This document shows positions 42,310 to 51,012 of a DNA stretch of 64,000 nucleotides, piece by piece. The stretch is from Methylotuvimicrobium sp018830325 (GTDB lineage: Bacteria; Pseudomonadota; Gammaproteobacteria; Methylococcales; Methylomonadaceae): positions 4,030,001 to 4,094,000 of the forward strand of contig NZ_CP173170.1 of NCBI RefSeq assembly GCF_044788715.1, written 5' to 3'. The position numbers and the translations under genes were made by a program. Position 1 is the stretch's first letter; each line of letters begins with the position of its first letter. The notes below the pieces were generated by a model. That model saw nothing but the letters and a program-made list of their open reading frames with translations, was not told the DNA's origin and made no database searches.

Positions 42310-43855
42310 ATGTCAGCGAAGAGAACAGCAATGCGAAAATTACGAGAAGTACTCAGGCTTAGCTACAGCGCCGGATTAAGCATCCGAAAAATCAGTGCCA
42401 GCACCAAAATCAGTGTCGGCAGCATTCAAAACATCTTAAAACTGGCCGAGCAGCTGAAAATATCCTGGCCGCTACCGGAAGATTGGGATGATCAAACTTT
42501 AGTCCTGAAATTTTATCCCCGCTCGGATGCTCAGCCTTCAACCAAATTCCAGGAGCCGGTATGGACTGACGTTCATCTGGAGTTGAAGAAAAAAGGCGTG
42601 ACCAAACAATTGCTCTGGGAAGAGTATGCCCAGCAGTATCCCAATCGTTGCTATAGCTACTCGCAGTTCTGCGCGCGTTATGCCGATTGGCGGAAGAAAC
42701 AAAAACGTTCCATGCGCCAAACCCATCGTGCCGGTGACAAGTTATTTATCGATTATGCCGGCCCCACCCTGTCTGTGGTCTGTGCCTCAACCGGCGAAAT
42801 ACGTACCGCGCAGATCTTTGTGGCGGTGTTGGGGGCCTCCAATTACACCTTTGCCGAGGCGACCTGGAGCCAAAGTCTGCCCGACTGGTTAGGCAGTCAT
42901 GTGCGGGCCTTTGAATTTTTTGGTGGTACAACCGTGATGCTGGTCCCCGATAATTTAAAAAAGCGGGGTGACTAAAGCCTGTCGTTACGACCCTGAACTC
43001 AATCCCAGTTATCAACAGTTAGCGTCCCATTATTCTGTCGCGGTGATGCCTGCTCGGCCCTATAAGCCAAAAGACAAAGCTAAGGCCGAGGCCGGTGTTC
43101 TACTGGTCGAACGCTGGATCATGGCTAAACTGCGCCATCACACCTTCTTCTCGTTGGCGGAGTTAAATCACTGTATTAGCGCCTTATTGACCGAGCTCAA
43201 TCAAAAACCCTTCAAGCAAATGCCTGGAAGCCGCCAGCAGTGGTTTGAATCGTTGGATAAACCGGCGCTGTCGCCGCTACCCCAGTACGCCTATCAGTAC
43301 ACGGACATCAAAACCGCCCGGGTCAATATCGATTACCACCTGATTTACGACCAACATCTCTATTCGGTGCCGCATCACTGCGTAGGCGAACCGGTTGAGT
43401 TGCATGCCGGTGACAAACTGATCGAAGTCTATTTTCATAACAAACGCATCGCCACCCATGTCCGGAAATATTATCCCGGCATGACCACCGAGCCAGGGCA
43501 CATGCCGGAACAGCATGCCCAGCATCAGCAATGGACGCCAGAACGGTTAATGAACTGGGCGCAATCGATAGGACCTGAGGTGCGGGTGTGGGTGCAGGGC
43601 CAATTACAGCGTAGAGAGCATCCAGAGCAGGCTTACCGCGTGTGTCTGGGTTTATTGAGCCTTAATCGTAGCTATGCCTCCGAGCGCCTCAATAAAGCCT
43701 GTGCGATCGCCAATAAAGAATCCCTGTTCAAATTGAAAAACGTCAAAGCCATTTTGCAAAGCAACCGGGATAAGTTGCCTGATACATCACCGGTACAGCT
43801 TTCGTTATTACCTCAAGACCATCTAAACATTCGTGGCGCAAAGAGTTTCCACTAA
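42310..43855 (+). pseudogene. istA: IS21 transposase IstA with a +1 frameshift in an A6 run
   Basis: The first part (42310-42975) has an N-terminal HTH (LSIRKISASTKISVGSIQNIL) and the integrase core (LFIDYAGPTLSVV). The second part (42968-43855) continues it with VTKACRYDPELNPSY, then KPKDKAKAEAGVLLVERW, which holds the catalytic Glu. At the junction TTTAAAAAAGCGGGG has six A; with five the frame reads DNLKSGVTKACR without interruption. So either the gene is broken, or the run supports slippage, or the base is a sequencing error. The ATG at 42310 follows GGAG. Confidence 0.85.
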
Positions 43856-43944
43856 TCCCTAACGCCTAAAGCGTTGAGCAAGCAGGGTTTACAGGAGACC
43901 CTGCTTGCTCATTATTTTTTAACATCTCAATACAGGACATTATC

Positions 43945-44700
43945 ATGATTGAAACCACCCTCAGCCAACTACGCCAATTGAAACTAAACGGCATGGTCTC
44001 TGCGCTGCAAACCCAACTGGATCAACCTGGCACCTATGAAGGCTTAGCCTTTGCCGAACGACTGCAATTATTAGTCGATCACGAAGACCAAGAGCGTAAT
44101 CAGCGCAAACAGAACCGCTTGACACGCGCCGCCCAATTCAAACTCAAGGCCCAAGCCAAAGATATTGATTATCGGTCCGCCCGCGGCTTGCAGCAGTCAC
44201 AAATGGCATCACTACTGATGTGTGACTGGCTCAAAAAAGCCCAGAACCTGTTGCTAACTGGCCCCTGCGGCACGGGAAAAACTTATATTGCTTGCGCTCT
44301 CGGCCATCAAGCTTGCCTGAAAGGTTACAGTGTTCGCTATTACCGGCTGTCACGCCTGATCCTCGCTTTGACACAAGCCAAGGCCGACGGCAGTTACCGT
44401 AAGTTGCTAAAAGTCATTGCCAGTCAAGATGTGCTAATTATTGATGATTGGGGGCTTGAACCGTTAAATAACGCCACTCGAAATGACTTGATGGAAATAA
44501 TGGATGATCGCTATGAGCAGTCGGCAACTGTCATTATCAGCCAATTACCGACTGACCAATGGTATCAAGCGATTGGTGATAATACCTTGGCCGACGCCAT
44601 TTTGGATCGGCTAATGCACAACGCCCACCGGATCAATTTACAAGGAGAATCGATGCGAAAAAAAATGAATTCCTTGACTCAAGTTGAACACTTGGCGTAA
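43945..44700 (+). CDS. istB: IS21 helper ATPase IstB
   Basis: The 251-aa AAA+ protein has Walker A GPCGTGKTYIACALG, Walker B VLIIDDWGLEPL and sensor residues in IISQLPTDQW. IstB assists IstA in target selection and transposition. The frame is intact, 89 bp after istA. Confidence 0.95.
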   Translation: MIETTLSQLRQLKLNGMVSALQTQLDQPGTYEGLAFAERLQLLVDHEDQERNQRKQNRLTRAAQFKLKAQAKDIDYRSARGLQQSQMASLLMCDWLKKAQNLLLTGPCGTGKTYIACALGHQACLKGYSVRYYRLSRLILALTQAKADGSYRKLLKVIASQDVLIIDDWGLEPLNNATRNDLMEIMDDRYEQSATVIISQLPTDQWYQAIGDNTLADAILDRLMHNAHRINLQGESMRKKMNSLTQVEHLA

Positions 44701-44780
44701 AAATTCACGTCCACCGATGCGTTAGGTTTTAGGTGTTCAAGTTCGTCCAGAATCAGTGTTCAAATTAATCAGAATACGCA

Positions 44781-44829
44781 CTAAAGCCACCAATGCGATT
44801 CGGGTTAGCAAATGTCGTTGTAAATTCAT
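44781..44829 (-). pseudogene. N-terminal fragment of the split histidine kinase gene
   Basis: The ATG at 44827-44829 opens MNLQRHLLTRIALVAL and runs into the IS21 end. Joining this fragment to the main part at 42091, after removing the element and one CTAAA copy, restores one frame in which VAL is followed by ACLLVIAAFV, a perfect membrane segment. It is the original 5' end of the kinase gene. Confidence 0.85.
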
Positions 44830-45044
44830 GGCATGACTTGCGTGGGAGAGTCTGGTGTTCCTGCATTCTACGAGCCTATAAGATTACTGCAAAGCTATCT
44901 CAGGATACACGGGCATATTGCCCGACCTTGGCGGGCAAATATCGGCTTACGGTCAATACAGCATTGCTTAAGCTATAGTCACCTGAACGGCAATCGATCA
45001 GTGCAGTAATGTTTTTGTTATTCCCTTCAAGATGAGGATGATCC

Positions 45045-45491
45045 ATGAGCGATTTTCTTTTCAACGATAGCCATATCCACTGGCAAACCCTGGCCAATAT
45101 CGAAAATCTACAGTATTCGATTCTGGATATTGACGAGCAGCACCACATCGCAGATGTGTTGTTTAAATTTGCTGCTAACCGGCAAATTGTCTTACATAGG
45201 CACAAAGCCTTAAATAAAACCTTCGTCATCCAGGGCGAACATCGTTTGTATCATGCGGATGGCAGCATCAAGGAAATCAGGTCCGTTGGCCAATACACGT
45301 CCAGTCCAGCCAGCGATGAACCTCACCGGGAAGGCGGCGGTGAAGTGGATGTTATTGTGCTATTCAGCATACGCGGTGGCGATGGAGTTTTGTATGAGAT
45401 TCTCGACAATGCGCAGAATATCATCGGCGAACTGAGGTGGCAGGATTTGATCGATCTGTATGCCGCCCAAACACAAATTCAACAGATATGA
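45045..45491 (+). CDS. Cupin-like protein (ChrR/acetylacetone-dioxygenase-like fold)
   Basis: This 148-aa cytoplasmic protein has a cupin-type stretch (NRQIVLHRHKALNKTFVIQGEHRLYHADG, with two His) and a second half ending in LRWQDLIDLYAAQ. Metal ligands are incomplete compared with enzymes, so a binding or sensing role is possible. It is transcribed divergently from the histidine kinase, with about 215 bp between original start codons, and overlaps the next gene (ATGA). It may be a target or partner of the two-component system (inference). Confidence 0.55.
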   Translation: MSDFLFNDSHIHWQTLANIENLQYSILDIDEQHHIADVLFKFAANRQIVLHRHKALNKTFVIQGEHRLYHADGSIKEIRSVGQYTSSPASDEPHREGGGEVDVIVLFSIRGGDGVLYEILDNAQNIIGELRWQDLIDLYAAQTQIQQI

Positions 45492-46000
45492 CAATGAAAC
45501 AACAGATCATTTCATGCATCGCTCTGACTCTCCTGTTAATAAGTCCCCCAAGTGTCGCCAATCCTCGCATTGCAATATTAAATTTCGAACTTAATGACAT
45601 TACTTCGCTGCCCAACACAATACAGGAACAACAACGAACGGCAAGTATTCGGCCCTTGTTAGAGCAAGCATTTTTGCTGAACGATAACTTTGAAATCATC
45701 GAGATCAGTACCAATACCGAAACGACCGCCAACGCCGGTTTCGGCTACTTATTCAGTCATCATGATTTAGCCGCAAAACTAGGTTAGCGATTCGGCGCTG
45801 ACTGGGTAATCGTAGGTCAACATAGCAAACCCAGCTTTCTGTATTCCTATTTGATAGCAAATTTGGTAGAAGTTAAATCTCAAAAACTGGTCTCGAGATT
45901 TGAAATCGAGTTAAAAGGTAATCATGCAAGAGTCACTCAGCATGGTGTTGATGCTCTTGCTGATAAGATTGCTAATAGACTCATTGGTAACAAGTTGTAA
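45488..46000 (+). pseudogene. DUF2380-type exported protein, interrupted by an amber codon
   Basis: The reading frame spans 170 codons. A signal peptide (about residues 1-24, IISCIALTLLLISPPSVA) leads into PRIAILNFELND, LAAKLG, then a stop TAG at 45785-45787. The same frame then continues RFGADWVIVGQHSKPS, LIANLVEVKSQKLVSRF and ALADKIANRLIGNKL to TAA at 45998-46000. CAG to TAG at codon 100 explains the break. DUF2380 proteins are small, exported and of unknown role. Confidence 0.7.
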
Positions 46001-46216
46001 AGAAAAAGATAAAAATATAAATCCATCGCTGTCCGCCCCTAATTCAAACCTGCCGTTCACAAATGATATTTTCAGTTACTTGAATGTCTCAAATATGGCC
46101 GTTTCTTTCATTCACAAGGTGTAAACATTGGTCTGCATTCTATTCATTTGAAACATACCTGACTGTTACTCATTTACGAAGGAACCCTTAAGTTCTACCT
46201 GGTTGAATTGATGAAA
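46001..46216. other. Intergenic stretch left of the MITE
   Basis: I see no gene here. Near 46180-46207, GAACCCTTAAGTTC and TACCTGGTTGAA resemble a decayed copy of the island leader hairpin that normally follows element PK on the minus strand. Confidence 0.3.
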
Positions 46217-46358
46217 GGGGGTAGTCAGTTAGCGCCTCCACCCACTATATGTTCACGGGTAATCTCGCTCAGCTTTTAGGATCGGCGTTGTTTTGGCTTG
46301 ACGATCTAATTCGCCCAACACTACATTTTGTATCAGGAGGCGCTAACTGACTACCCCC
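46217..46358. mobile_element. 142-bp MITE with perfect 23-bp inverted repeats and 9-bp target duplication
   Basis: The ends at 46217-46239 (GGGGGTAGTCAGTTAGCGCC...) and 46336-46358 are perfectly inverted. TTGATGAAA is repeated at 46208-46216 and 46359-46367. There is no coding capacity. It was inserted into the leader directly downstream of element PK-E. I cannot name the parent family; 9-bp duplications are made by several IS families. Confidence 0.88.
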
Positions 46359-46369
46359 TTGATGAAAAC

Positions 46370-46454
46370 GTCTGCGCGATCCCCGCAGGAACCGACCACC
46401 GGTTAGGCAGACTCGCGGCGGCTAAGGGTTGTCACTGAAACGCAGTGACCACGG
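46370..46454 (-). ncRNA. Structured repeat element PK-E, orphan copy
   Basis: Minus strand: GTCACTG/CAGTGAC hairpin, GCCGCC pairing with GGTGGT by two G-U pairs, GTCTGC with GCAGAC, hairpin GGTTCC-TGCG-GGGATC. The downstream gene it should serve is missing: the MITE and then unrelated cargo follow. Confidence 0.75.
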
Positions 46455-46511
46455 TAAAAATGTTCCGCTTTTTCCAAGTTCGATGCCTTCGTTGTTAGAC
46501 ATCAATCTTGG

Positions 46512-46533
46512 AAAAAGCCCCCGAAACGGGGGC
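46512..46533 (-). terminator. Rho-independent terminator of the helicase gene
   Basis: On the minus strand GCCCCC-GTTTC-GGGGGC is followed by TTTTT, 13 bp after the stop codon. It separates the helicase transcript from PK-E. A second stem (TTTTTCCAAG and CTTGGAAAAAG) follows. Confidence 0.85.
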
Positions 46534-46545
46534 AAGTTAATAATC

Positions 46546-48933
46546 TCAGCCCGCAATCAATTGCTTGGCCAAGGCCACTTCGACGCTATCGCCATCGGAG
46601 TTGAGCACATCCAGACCGGTATCCGGCATATCGCCCGATGTCGATTGGCTGACCGCGATTTTCTTCGCCATCAGGGTCAAACAGGCGATTTGTGCGGTAT
46701 TTTCGTAGCCGAGGTAATGCACTTTTACCGGCTGTTTCTGACCGATCCTCCAGGAACGTCGGGCAGCTTGCTGGACGGTATAGACGTTATACCCCGACTG
46801 CATGAAACAGATCGTCGGAAAATCCAGCAAATCCAAGCCGGTCTTGACCAGTTCCGGATTGCAGACCAGTACATCGATGCCCCGGTCCACTTGATCCATG
46901 ATCCAGTCTTCGCGCCGGTCGGTGCTGACGCTCGACCGCAACACGGCGGTTTTGAAGCCGGCGCTTTCCAGCGTCTTCTTCAAACGGGTTGCGGTATCGC
47001 GTTTACCCGTATAAACGGTATATACCAACACCCGCCGGTTTTGAGCTTTCTCCTGTTGGCACAGCTCGATCAACGCTGCTTCCTTCGGGCTGGGTTCGTC
47101 TCCCAACACCGGCGGCATCGTCAACAATAACTGCTGGGTCCTCGGATGACGGACTTCCTCCAACCGAAAACAGGTATCCGGCCATGACAACAACACAGTC
47201 AACACCAAGCCCAGCAGCGTTTTATCGCCCCTGGCCAACGCCTTGCGCATTTCGGTTGTCAAGAAACCGCTCAAGCGGTTGTAAGCCTCTCTCTGCTCCG
47301 GACCCATCGCGATCTCGTCAAACGATTCGTGATAAGGCGGCAGCACGTTCCCGCCGATGTCTTTGAGTTTCAAAAACGCAGTATAAGGCAGCACATAACG
47401 CAACACGCCCTTCGGCCCGAATCCCGGCGCTTTCGAGGTATGCACCGTCATTTTCTTGCCTTTGGCGGTGCGGTGGTTGCCGTCGTTGGTTTCCTTAAAT
47501 ACGTCTTTGAGTACCCCGTGCTGACGCATGAAGCTCATGGCGGCCGGCCCCAGGTTGTTCCGGCCGTTATAGCGAAACCCGTCCTCGATCATTCGCGCTG
47601 GCATGATTCGCCACAACAAATAAAACAGGTCGTCGGCATAACCGCCCATCAAGGTGCCGGTCAACAATACGGTTTTCCGCGCTTTTTCGGCCAACACGCC
47701 CATCGCCTGCCCTTGTGCCGACCCCGAGTTTTTGTACTCATGGCCTTCGTCGACCAGCAACAGGTCGAAGAATCCATCGGGCAGATAGCGCTTGATGAAC
47801 TCAGACGGTTGATAGCCGCCTTGGCCGAAGCCGATCTCTTGCTTGGCCAGCGATCGCTCCATCCGTCTTGCCTGACGATCGGAAAACACCAGGTCGCCGT
47901 GTTCGTCCATCAGATTGATGAACTCGAACACGTTATCCGACAACATGGCCGACAAGGTGTCGGTGCCGAACTTTTGCAGCAGCTTATGGGCTGTTTTCGG
48001 ACCGATCGTTGGAATTTGGCACAGCGCATCATGAACGATTTCATGAAAATCCTTGGGCGGATTGTTGCGCTTCAAGGTCCACAATGGCGAACCGCAGTGC
48101 AAACACGCATGGCGACTATCGTCTCCGCGTTTAAATCGCGCCGCGCTCAGCCATTCGCCTTCGTCATCGACCACAAAGCTCCCGCATGCCGGACAAGCGG
48201 CGAATTCAAAGCTGGCCATATAGGTCCGCCTGGGTTGCGTCTCCGTTTCCGGTACGACGACCCGTTCATGAACTCGCCTGACCAGCGCCGCCGGGCGCCA
48301 ATCGAAGCCCATCCGCATGCGAACGCGGCCGATCACGTAAAACTCAGGCGCCGACGGCGCAACGCTGCGATTCGCCCGGATAGTCAACAGTTGCCGAACG
48401 GTATCCGGTCCATTGAGCACCCAAACCTTAGCATCCGGAACGGTCTCCAGGATTTCCCGACGCCATTTGTAGACCAAATGCGGCGGGGAAATCACCAAGG
48501 TTCGCCGATAGCCTTCCGCGTGTAATACGGCGGCCGCCGCAATCCCCATCATGGTCTTGCCGCAGCCCATTTCACCGTTCAAAACGGCGGCCGGTTCGCC
48601 TTGTTCAACCAACAGTTGACAGACCGCATGTACCCGTTCCCGCTGAGCGTCAAACGGACGGCGTTGCAAGCTATCCATGATTTCGTCCCAATGCGGATTG
48701 TGACGGTCTGAATCGTACACAGGCGGCAATTGTCTGGATACCGATGCCATCAGACCGTCTCCGAATTCGGTCAGGAAATCGTTTAACGGAATCGTGTTGG
48801 GTTCCTGTTCCCTATTGGACTCCTGTTCTATGTGGGACTCCTGTTCTATGTTGGATTCCTGTGCGTTAACGTCCACAGCGTCAACCACTGCTGTTTCAAG
48901 CGTTACTGCGCTTTCAGGGTTTGTGTCAATCAT
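46546..48933 (-). CDS. SNF2-like DEAD/DEAH helicase of integrative elements, with zinc finger
   Basis: The 795-aa protein has Walker A LNGEMGCGKTMMG, a zinc-finger insert (FAACPACGS, then CLHCGSPLW), Walker B LLLVDEGHEYKN, motif III VLLTGTLMGG and a C-terminal helicase lobe ending VQQAARRSWRIGQ (motif VI). The combination fits SNF2-type translocases carried on conjugative islands. An HhH-like stretch (LCQIPTIGPKTAHKLLQKFG) lies in the middle. The N-terminus (about residues 25-45) is a QES(N/H)IE tandem repeat encoded by 18-bp units at about 48795-48860. The role is unknown; remodelling or unwinding of transferred DNA is inferred. Confidence 0.8.
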   Translation of the reverse strand: MIDTNPESAVTLETAVVDAVDVNAQESNIEQESHIEQESNREQEPNTIPLNDFLTEFGDGLMASVSRQLPPVYDSDRHNPHWDEIMDSLQRRPFDAQRERVHAVCQLLVEQGEPAAVLNGEMGCGKTMMGIAAAAVLHAEGYRRTLVISPPHLVYKWRREILETVPDAKVWVLNGPDTVRQLLTIRANRSVAPSAPEFYVIGRVRMRMGFDWRPAALVRRVHERVVVPETETQPRRTYMASFEFAACPACGSFVVDDEGEWLSAARFKRGDDSRHACLHCGSPLWTLKRNNPPKDFHEIVHDALCQIPTIGPKTAHKLLQKFGTDTLSAMLSDNVFEFINLMDEHGDLVFSDRQARRMERSLAKQEIGFGQGGYQPSEFIKRYLPDGFFDLLLVDEGHEYKNSGSAQGQAMGVLAEKARKTVLLTGTLMGGYADDLFYLLWRIMPARMIEDGFRYNGRNNLGPAAMSFMRQHGVLKDVFKETNDGNHRTAKGKKMTVHTSKAPGFGPKGVLRYVLPYTAFLKLKDIGGNVLPPYHESFDEIAMGPEQREAYNRLSGFLTTEMRKALARGDKTLLGLVLTVLLSWPDTCFRLEEVRHPRTQQLLLTMPPVLGDEPSPKEAALIELCQQEKAQNRRVLVYTVYTGKRDTATRLKKTLESAGFKTAVLRSSVSTDRREDWIMDQVDRGIDVLVCNPELVKTGLDLLDFPTICFMQSGYNVYTVQQAARRSWRIGQKQPVKVHYLGYENTAQIACLTLMAKKIAVSQSTSGDMPDTGLDVLNSDGDSVEVALAKQLIAG

Positions 48934-49000
48934 CGTTGTTTCACCTCAAAATAACGCCTGGGGAAACAACATCCCCCAGGGAAATTGATTCCCTGGCGGG
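48934..49000 (-). promoter_or_regulatory. Shared leader L5 (helicase gene)
   Basis: The first stem is CCAGGGAA/TTCCCTGG (48973-49000). TTGTTTCCCC pairs with GGTGAAACAA over the Shine-Dalgarno. The terminal pair is T-A here instead of G-C in other copies, a compensatory change. Confidence 0.72.
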
Positions 49001-49065
49001 TTAAATGTTAAAAAAATACCACTCGATAAATATTGACCACTCTACAACTCTTGAATTGTCGTCGG

Positions 49066-49539
49066 TCAAATCAGCCCCTGTTCGGCAAACGAATACACCG
49101 TTTCCCCGGCAATAAAATGGTCGAGCACGCGAACGTCAATCAAGCTCAAGGCTTGCTTTAGCTTTTCGGTAATCGACTTATCCGCACTGCTCGGTTCCGC
49201 AACGCCGGAGGGATGATTGTGCGCGAATATCACTGCTGCCGCGTTATGCTGCAATGCGTCCTTGACGACTTCGCGCGGATAAACACTGGCACTATCGATC
49301 GTGCCTCTGAACAGCTCCTCACAGGCAATCACTTTGTTCTGATTGTCCAGAAACAGGCACAGGAAAACCTCGTGTTCATAAGGTGCCAATTTCAACTTGA
49401 TCAAATCCCGCGCCTTATCGGGTGAATCTAATTTTTCGCCTCTGGCAAAATAACGGTTATAGATGGTGATGGCTTCGTAAATGACATCGTCCTCATCCGC
49501 TACGGCGTATTCGCCATTGGCTTTTTGGATATACAGCAT
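49066..49539 (-). CDS. RadC family JAB-domain protein
   Basis: This 157-aa JAMM/MPN+ domain protein has VIFAHNHPSGVAEPSSAD, the HxHPSG...D metal site, and Glu in FLDNQNKVIACEELF. The helix-hairpin-helix part of chromosomal RadC is missing, as in plasmid and island forms. The activity of RadC is unresolved. The ATG at 49537-49539 follows CAGGAG of the shared leader; the frame extends upstream through the leader without support. Located between the helicase and DUF6094 methylase genes. Confidence 0.85.
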   Translation of the reverse strand: MLYIQKANGEYAVADEDDVIYEAITIYNRYFARGEKLDSPDKARDLIKLKLAPYEHEVFLCLFLDNQNKVIACEELFRGTIDSASVYPREVVKDALQHNAAAVIFAHNHPSGVAEPSSADKSITEKLKQALSLIDVRVLDHFIAGETVYSFAEQGLI

Positions 49540-49614
49540 GGTGTTTCTCCTGATTAGTGAATAAAAAACCGGAGAAACACGCATCCCGCCGGGGAATTGG
49601 TTTCCCCGACTGGG
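49540..49614 (-). promoter_or_regulatory. Shared leader L6 (radC-like gene), near-ideal copy
   Basis: The first stem is CCCAGTCGGGGAAA/TTCCCCGGCGGG (about 49585-49614). The second is a perfect 10-bp stem GTGTTTCTCC/GGAGAAACAC that includes the whole Shine-Dalgarno, loop about 20 nt. Confidence 0.8.
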
Positions 49615-49647
49615 TTGAAAAGAGTCAAACTGTCGTCTAAACATATC

Positions 49648-49735
49648 GTCTGCACGATTCCCGCAGGAACCGGCCGCCGGATGATGCAGACTCGCGGCGG
49701 CTAAGGGTTATCACTGAAACGCAGTGATCACGTCA
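49648..49735 (-). ncRNA. Structured repeat element PK-F upstream of leader L6
   Basis: Minus strand: ATCACTG/CAGTGAT hairpin, GCCGCC/GGCGGC, interleaved GTCTGC/GCAGAC, hairpin GGTTCC-TGCG-GGAATC. All four helices are perfect except one G-U. This is the reference copy. Confidence 0.8.
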
Positions 49736-49788
49736 AGCTCATGAAAGCTCTTTTACCTTATTCATGGCCGGCAACAGCGCAGGCCTTC

Positions 49789-49833
49789 GAGTTCTTTCCA
49801 GCCGCCTTGCATTCAAGCGGCTCGAAAGAACTC
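49789..49833 (-). terminator. Large hairpin after the DUF6094 methylase gene
   Basis: GAGTTCTTTC and GAAAGAACTC, with an inner GCCGC/GCGGC stem, form a near-perfect 45-nt hairpin 31 bp beyond the stop codon. No T tract follows on the minus strand, so termination is only probable. Confidence 0.55.
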
Positions 49834-49863
49834 CCGATCGTTCGGAAGTTCCAGGCTTTCGCC

Positions 49864-51012
49864 TTATTGAATCGTCAACACTTCGCCGAAGGTCGGGCTG
49901 TTCGGCGTAAAGTCGATTGCTTTGATTTGCGGTACGAATACATCCAATGCGATTCGGATTTCCCGAAACTCGCCGCCGCCCTGCTCTTCGACCTGGACCG
50001 TATGTTTTTTGTCCTTGAAGGTGTCGCCTTTCACGACGTAGGTTTTACGACCGTCGTTGGACTGCACGATACCGGACACATGCCCCGCGGCCAACGCCAG
50101 CGCTAAGTGCCAATCGGATAATGACATCAGCGGACGCCTTTGCGCGTTTCCCAACTGTCGAGTCATGGCCACGCTAAACTGCGGCCACAGGCAGGGATAC
50201 TTCTCAATTTCCTCGCGCAGCTGCGTCTCGTCGATTCGGGCGGCATTGAAGCGAATTTCCCCCGTCGACGGCGGCACCCGGTAACAGTCGTCTTCGGCCC
50301 ATTCCCGGCTCGGCAATACCGGCTTATCCGCGACGTCAAGCTGAGCGAATGCCTCCAATTGGGCGAGGGATTCTCGGTAAACCGGATCGGATGACGTTGT
50401 GCGCTTCCTAATCCCCAGCACAACGGCCTGTTTGAACCGTTGCTCCGGAGCCAGATACACCTGCACCCGGTCGAATCCGGCCGCGATCCATTTTCGGAAC
50501 TCATGGTCAAGCGCATAATGCGGCACGATCAACACCATCACGCCACCATACTGCAAAAGCCTGGCCGCCTGCTGAAAAAATAGCTTTTCCAGACGCTTTT
50601 TACCGCTGCGCTGGCTATCCCCCGTCTGACCTTTGTCGGAGACCAAATCGCCGTAAGGCGGATTCAGCCACACTAAACCGAAACTTCGCGGCGTGATCAG
50701 GGTGTCCTGAAAATCGCCGTGCAGACAACGCGCCAACAATTGCTTGGCCTGATGAGCGCGATCGACGTGGTATTCCACGCCGAAGGATTCGACGGTGATG
50801 GATTCGACGTTTCTATCCGCTTTCGGATCGTTTAAATGCCGCCCGCATTCGGCGAGCGCAGCCCCTTCGCCGGCGCAGGGATCAATGATCCGCATACGGC
50901 CGCTTTTACAGGGCTTGAGTAACGACAGCACCCGTTCGATGGTATCGCTATCGGTCGGAAAATACCCGTCTTTGACGTAGTTCCGGGCAATGCGTTGAAA
51001 CATGAGAGCCAT
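49864..51012 (-). CDS. DUF6094 domain protein, SAM-dependent DNA methylase-like
   Basis: The 382-aa protein has motif I MRIIDPCAGEGAALAECG and catalytic motif LVWLNPPYGDLV (NPPY), so it is probably an N6-adenine methylase. DUF6094 proteins occur on plasmids and conjugative islands. There is no partner nuclease; a protective, anti-restriction role is inferred from this and from its neighbours. The ATG at 51010-51012 follows CAGGAG of the shared leader. Confidence 0.8.
   Translation of the reverse strand: MALMFQRIARNYVKDGYFPTDSDTIERVLSLLKPCKSGRMRIIDPCAGEGAALAECGRHLNDPKADRNVESITVESFGVEYHVDRAHQAKQLLARCLHGDFQDTLITPRSFGLVWLNPPYGDLVSDKGQTGDSQRSGKKRLEKLFFQQAARLLQYGGVMVLIVPHYALDHEFRKWIAAGFDRVQVYLAPEQRFKQAVVLGIRKRTTSSDPVYRESLAQLEAFAQLDVADKPVLPSREWAEDDCYRVPPSTGEIRFNAARIDETQLREEIEKYPCLWPQFSVAMTRQLGNAQRRPLMSLSDWHLALALAAGHVSGIVQSNDGRKTYVVKGDTFKDKKHTVQVEEQGGGEFREIRIALDVFVPQIKAIDFTPNSPTFGEVLTIQ

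Larger units (their letters stand above)
42092..44780 (+). mobile_element. IS21-family insertion sequence inside the histidine kinase gene
   Basis: The ends are TGCATATTCTGG (42092) and, inverted, TGCGTATTCTGA (ending 44780), with the 5'-TG...CA-3' termini of IS21. They are flanked by the 5-bp repeat CTAAA at 42087-42091 and 44781-44785. Several copies of a TGAACAC-N-ATTCTGG motif lie inside both ends, the multiple transposase binding repeats usual for IS21. It carries istA (frameshifted) and istB. Confidence 0.93.

Noticed and set aside
47329..48525. 398-codon open frame on the plus strand opposite the helicase gene
   Set aside because: It lies fully antisense to a gene with clear helicase motifs, has no recognised domain and is the expected shadow in GC-rich coding DNA.
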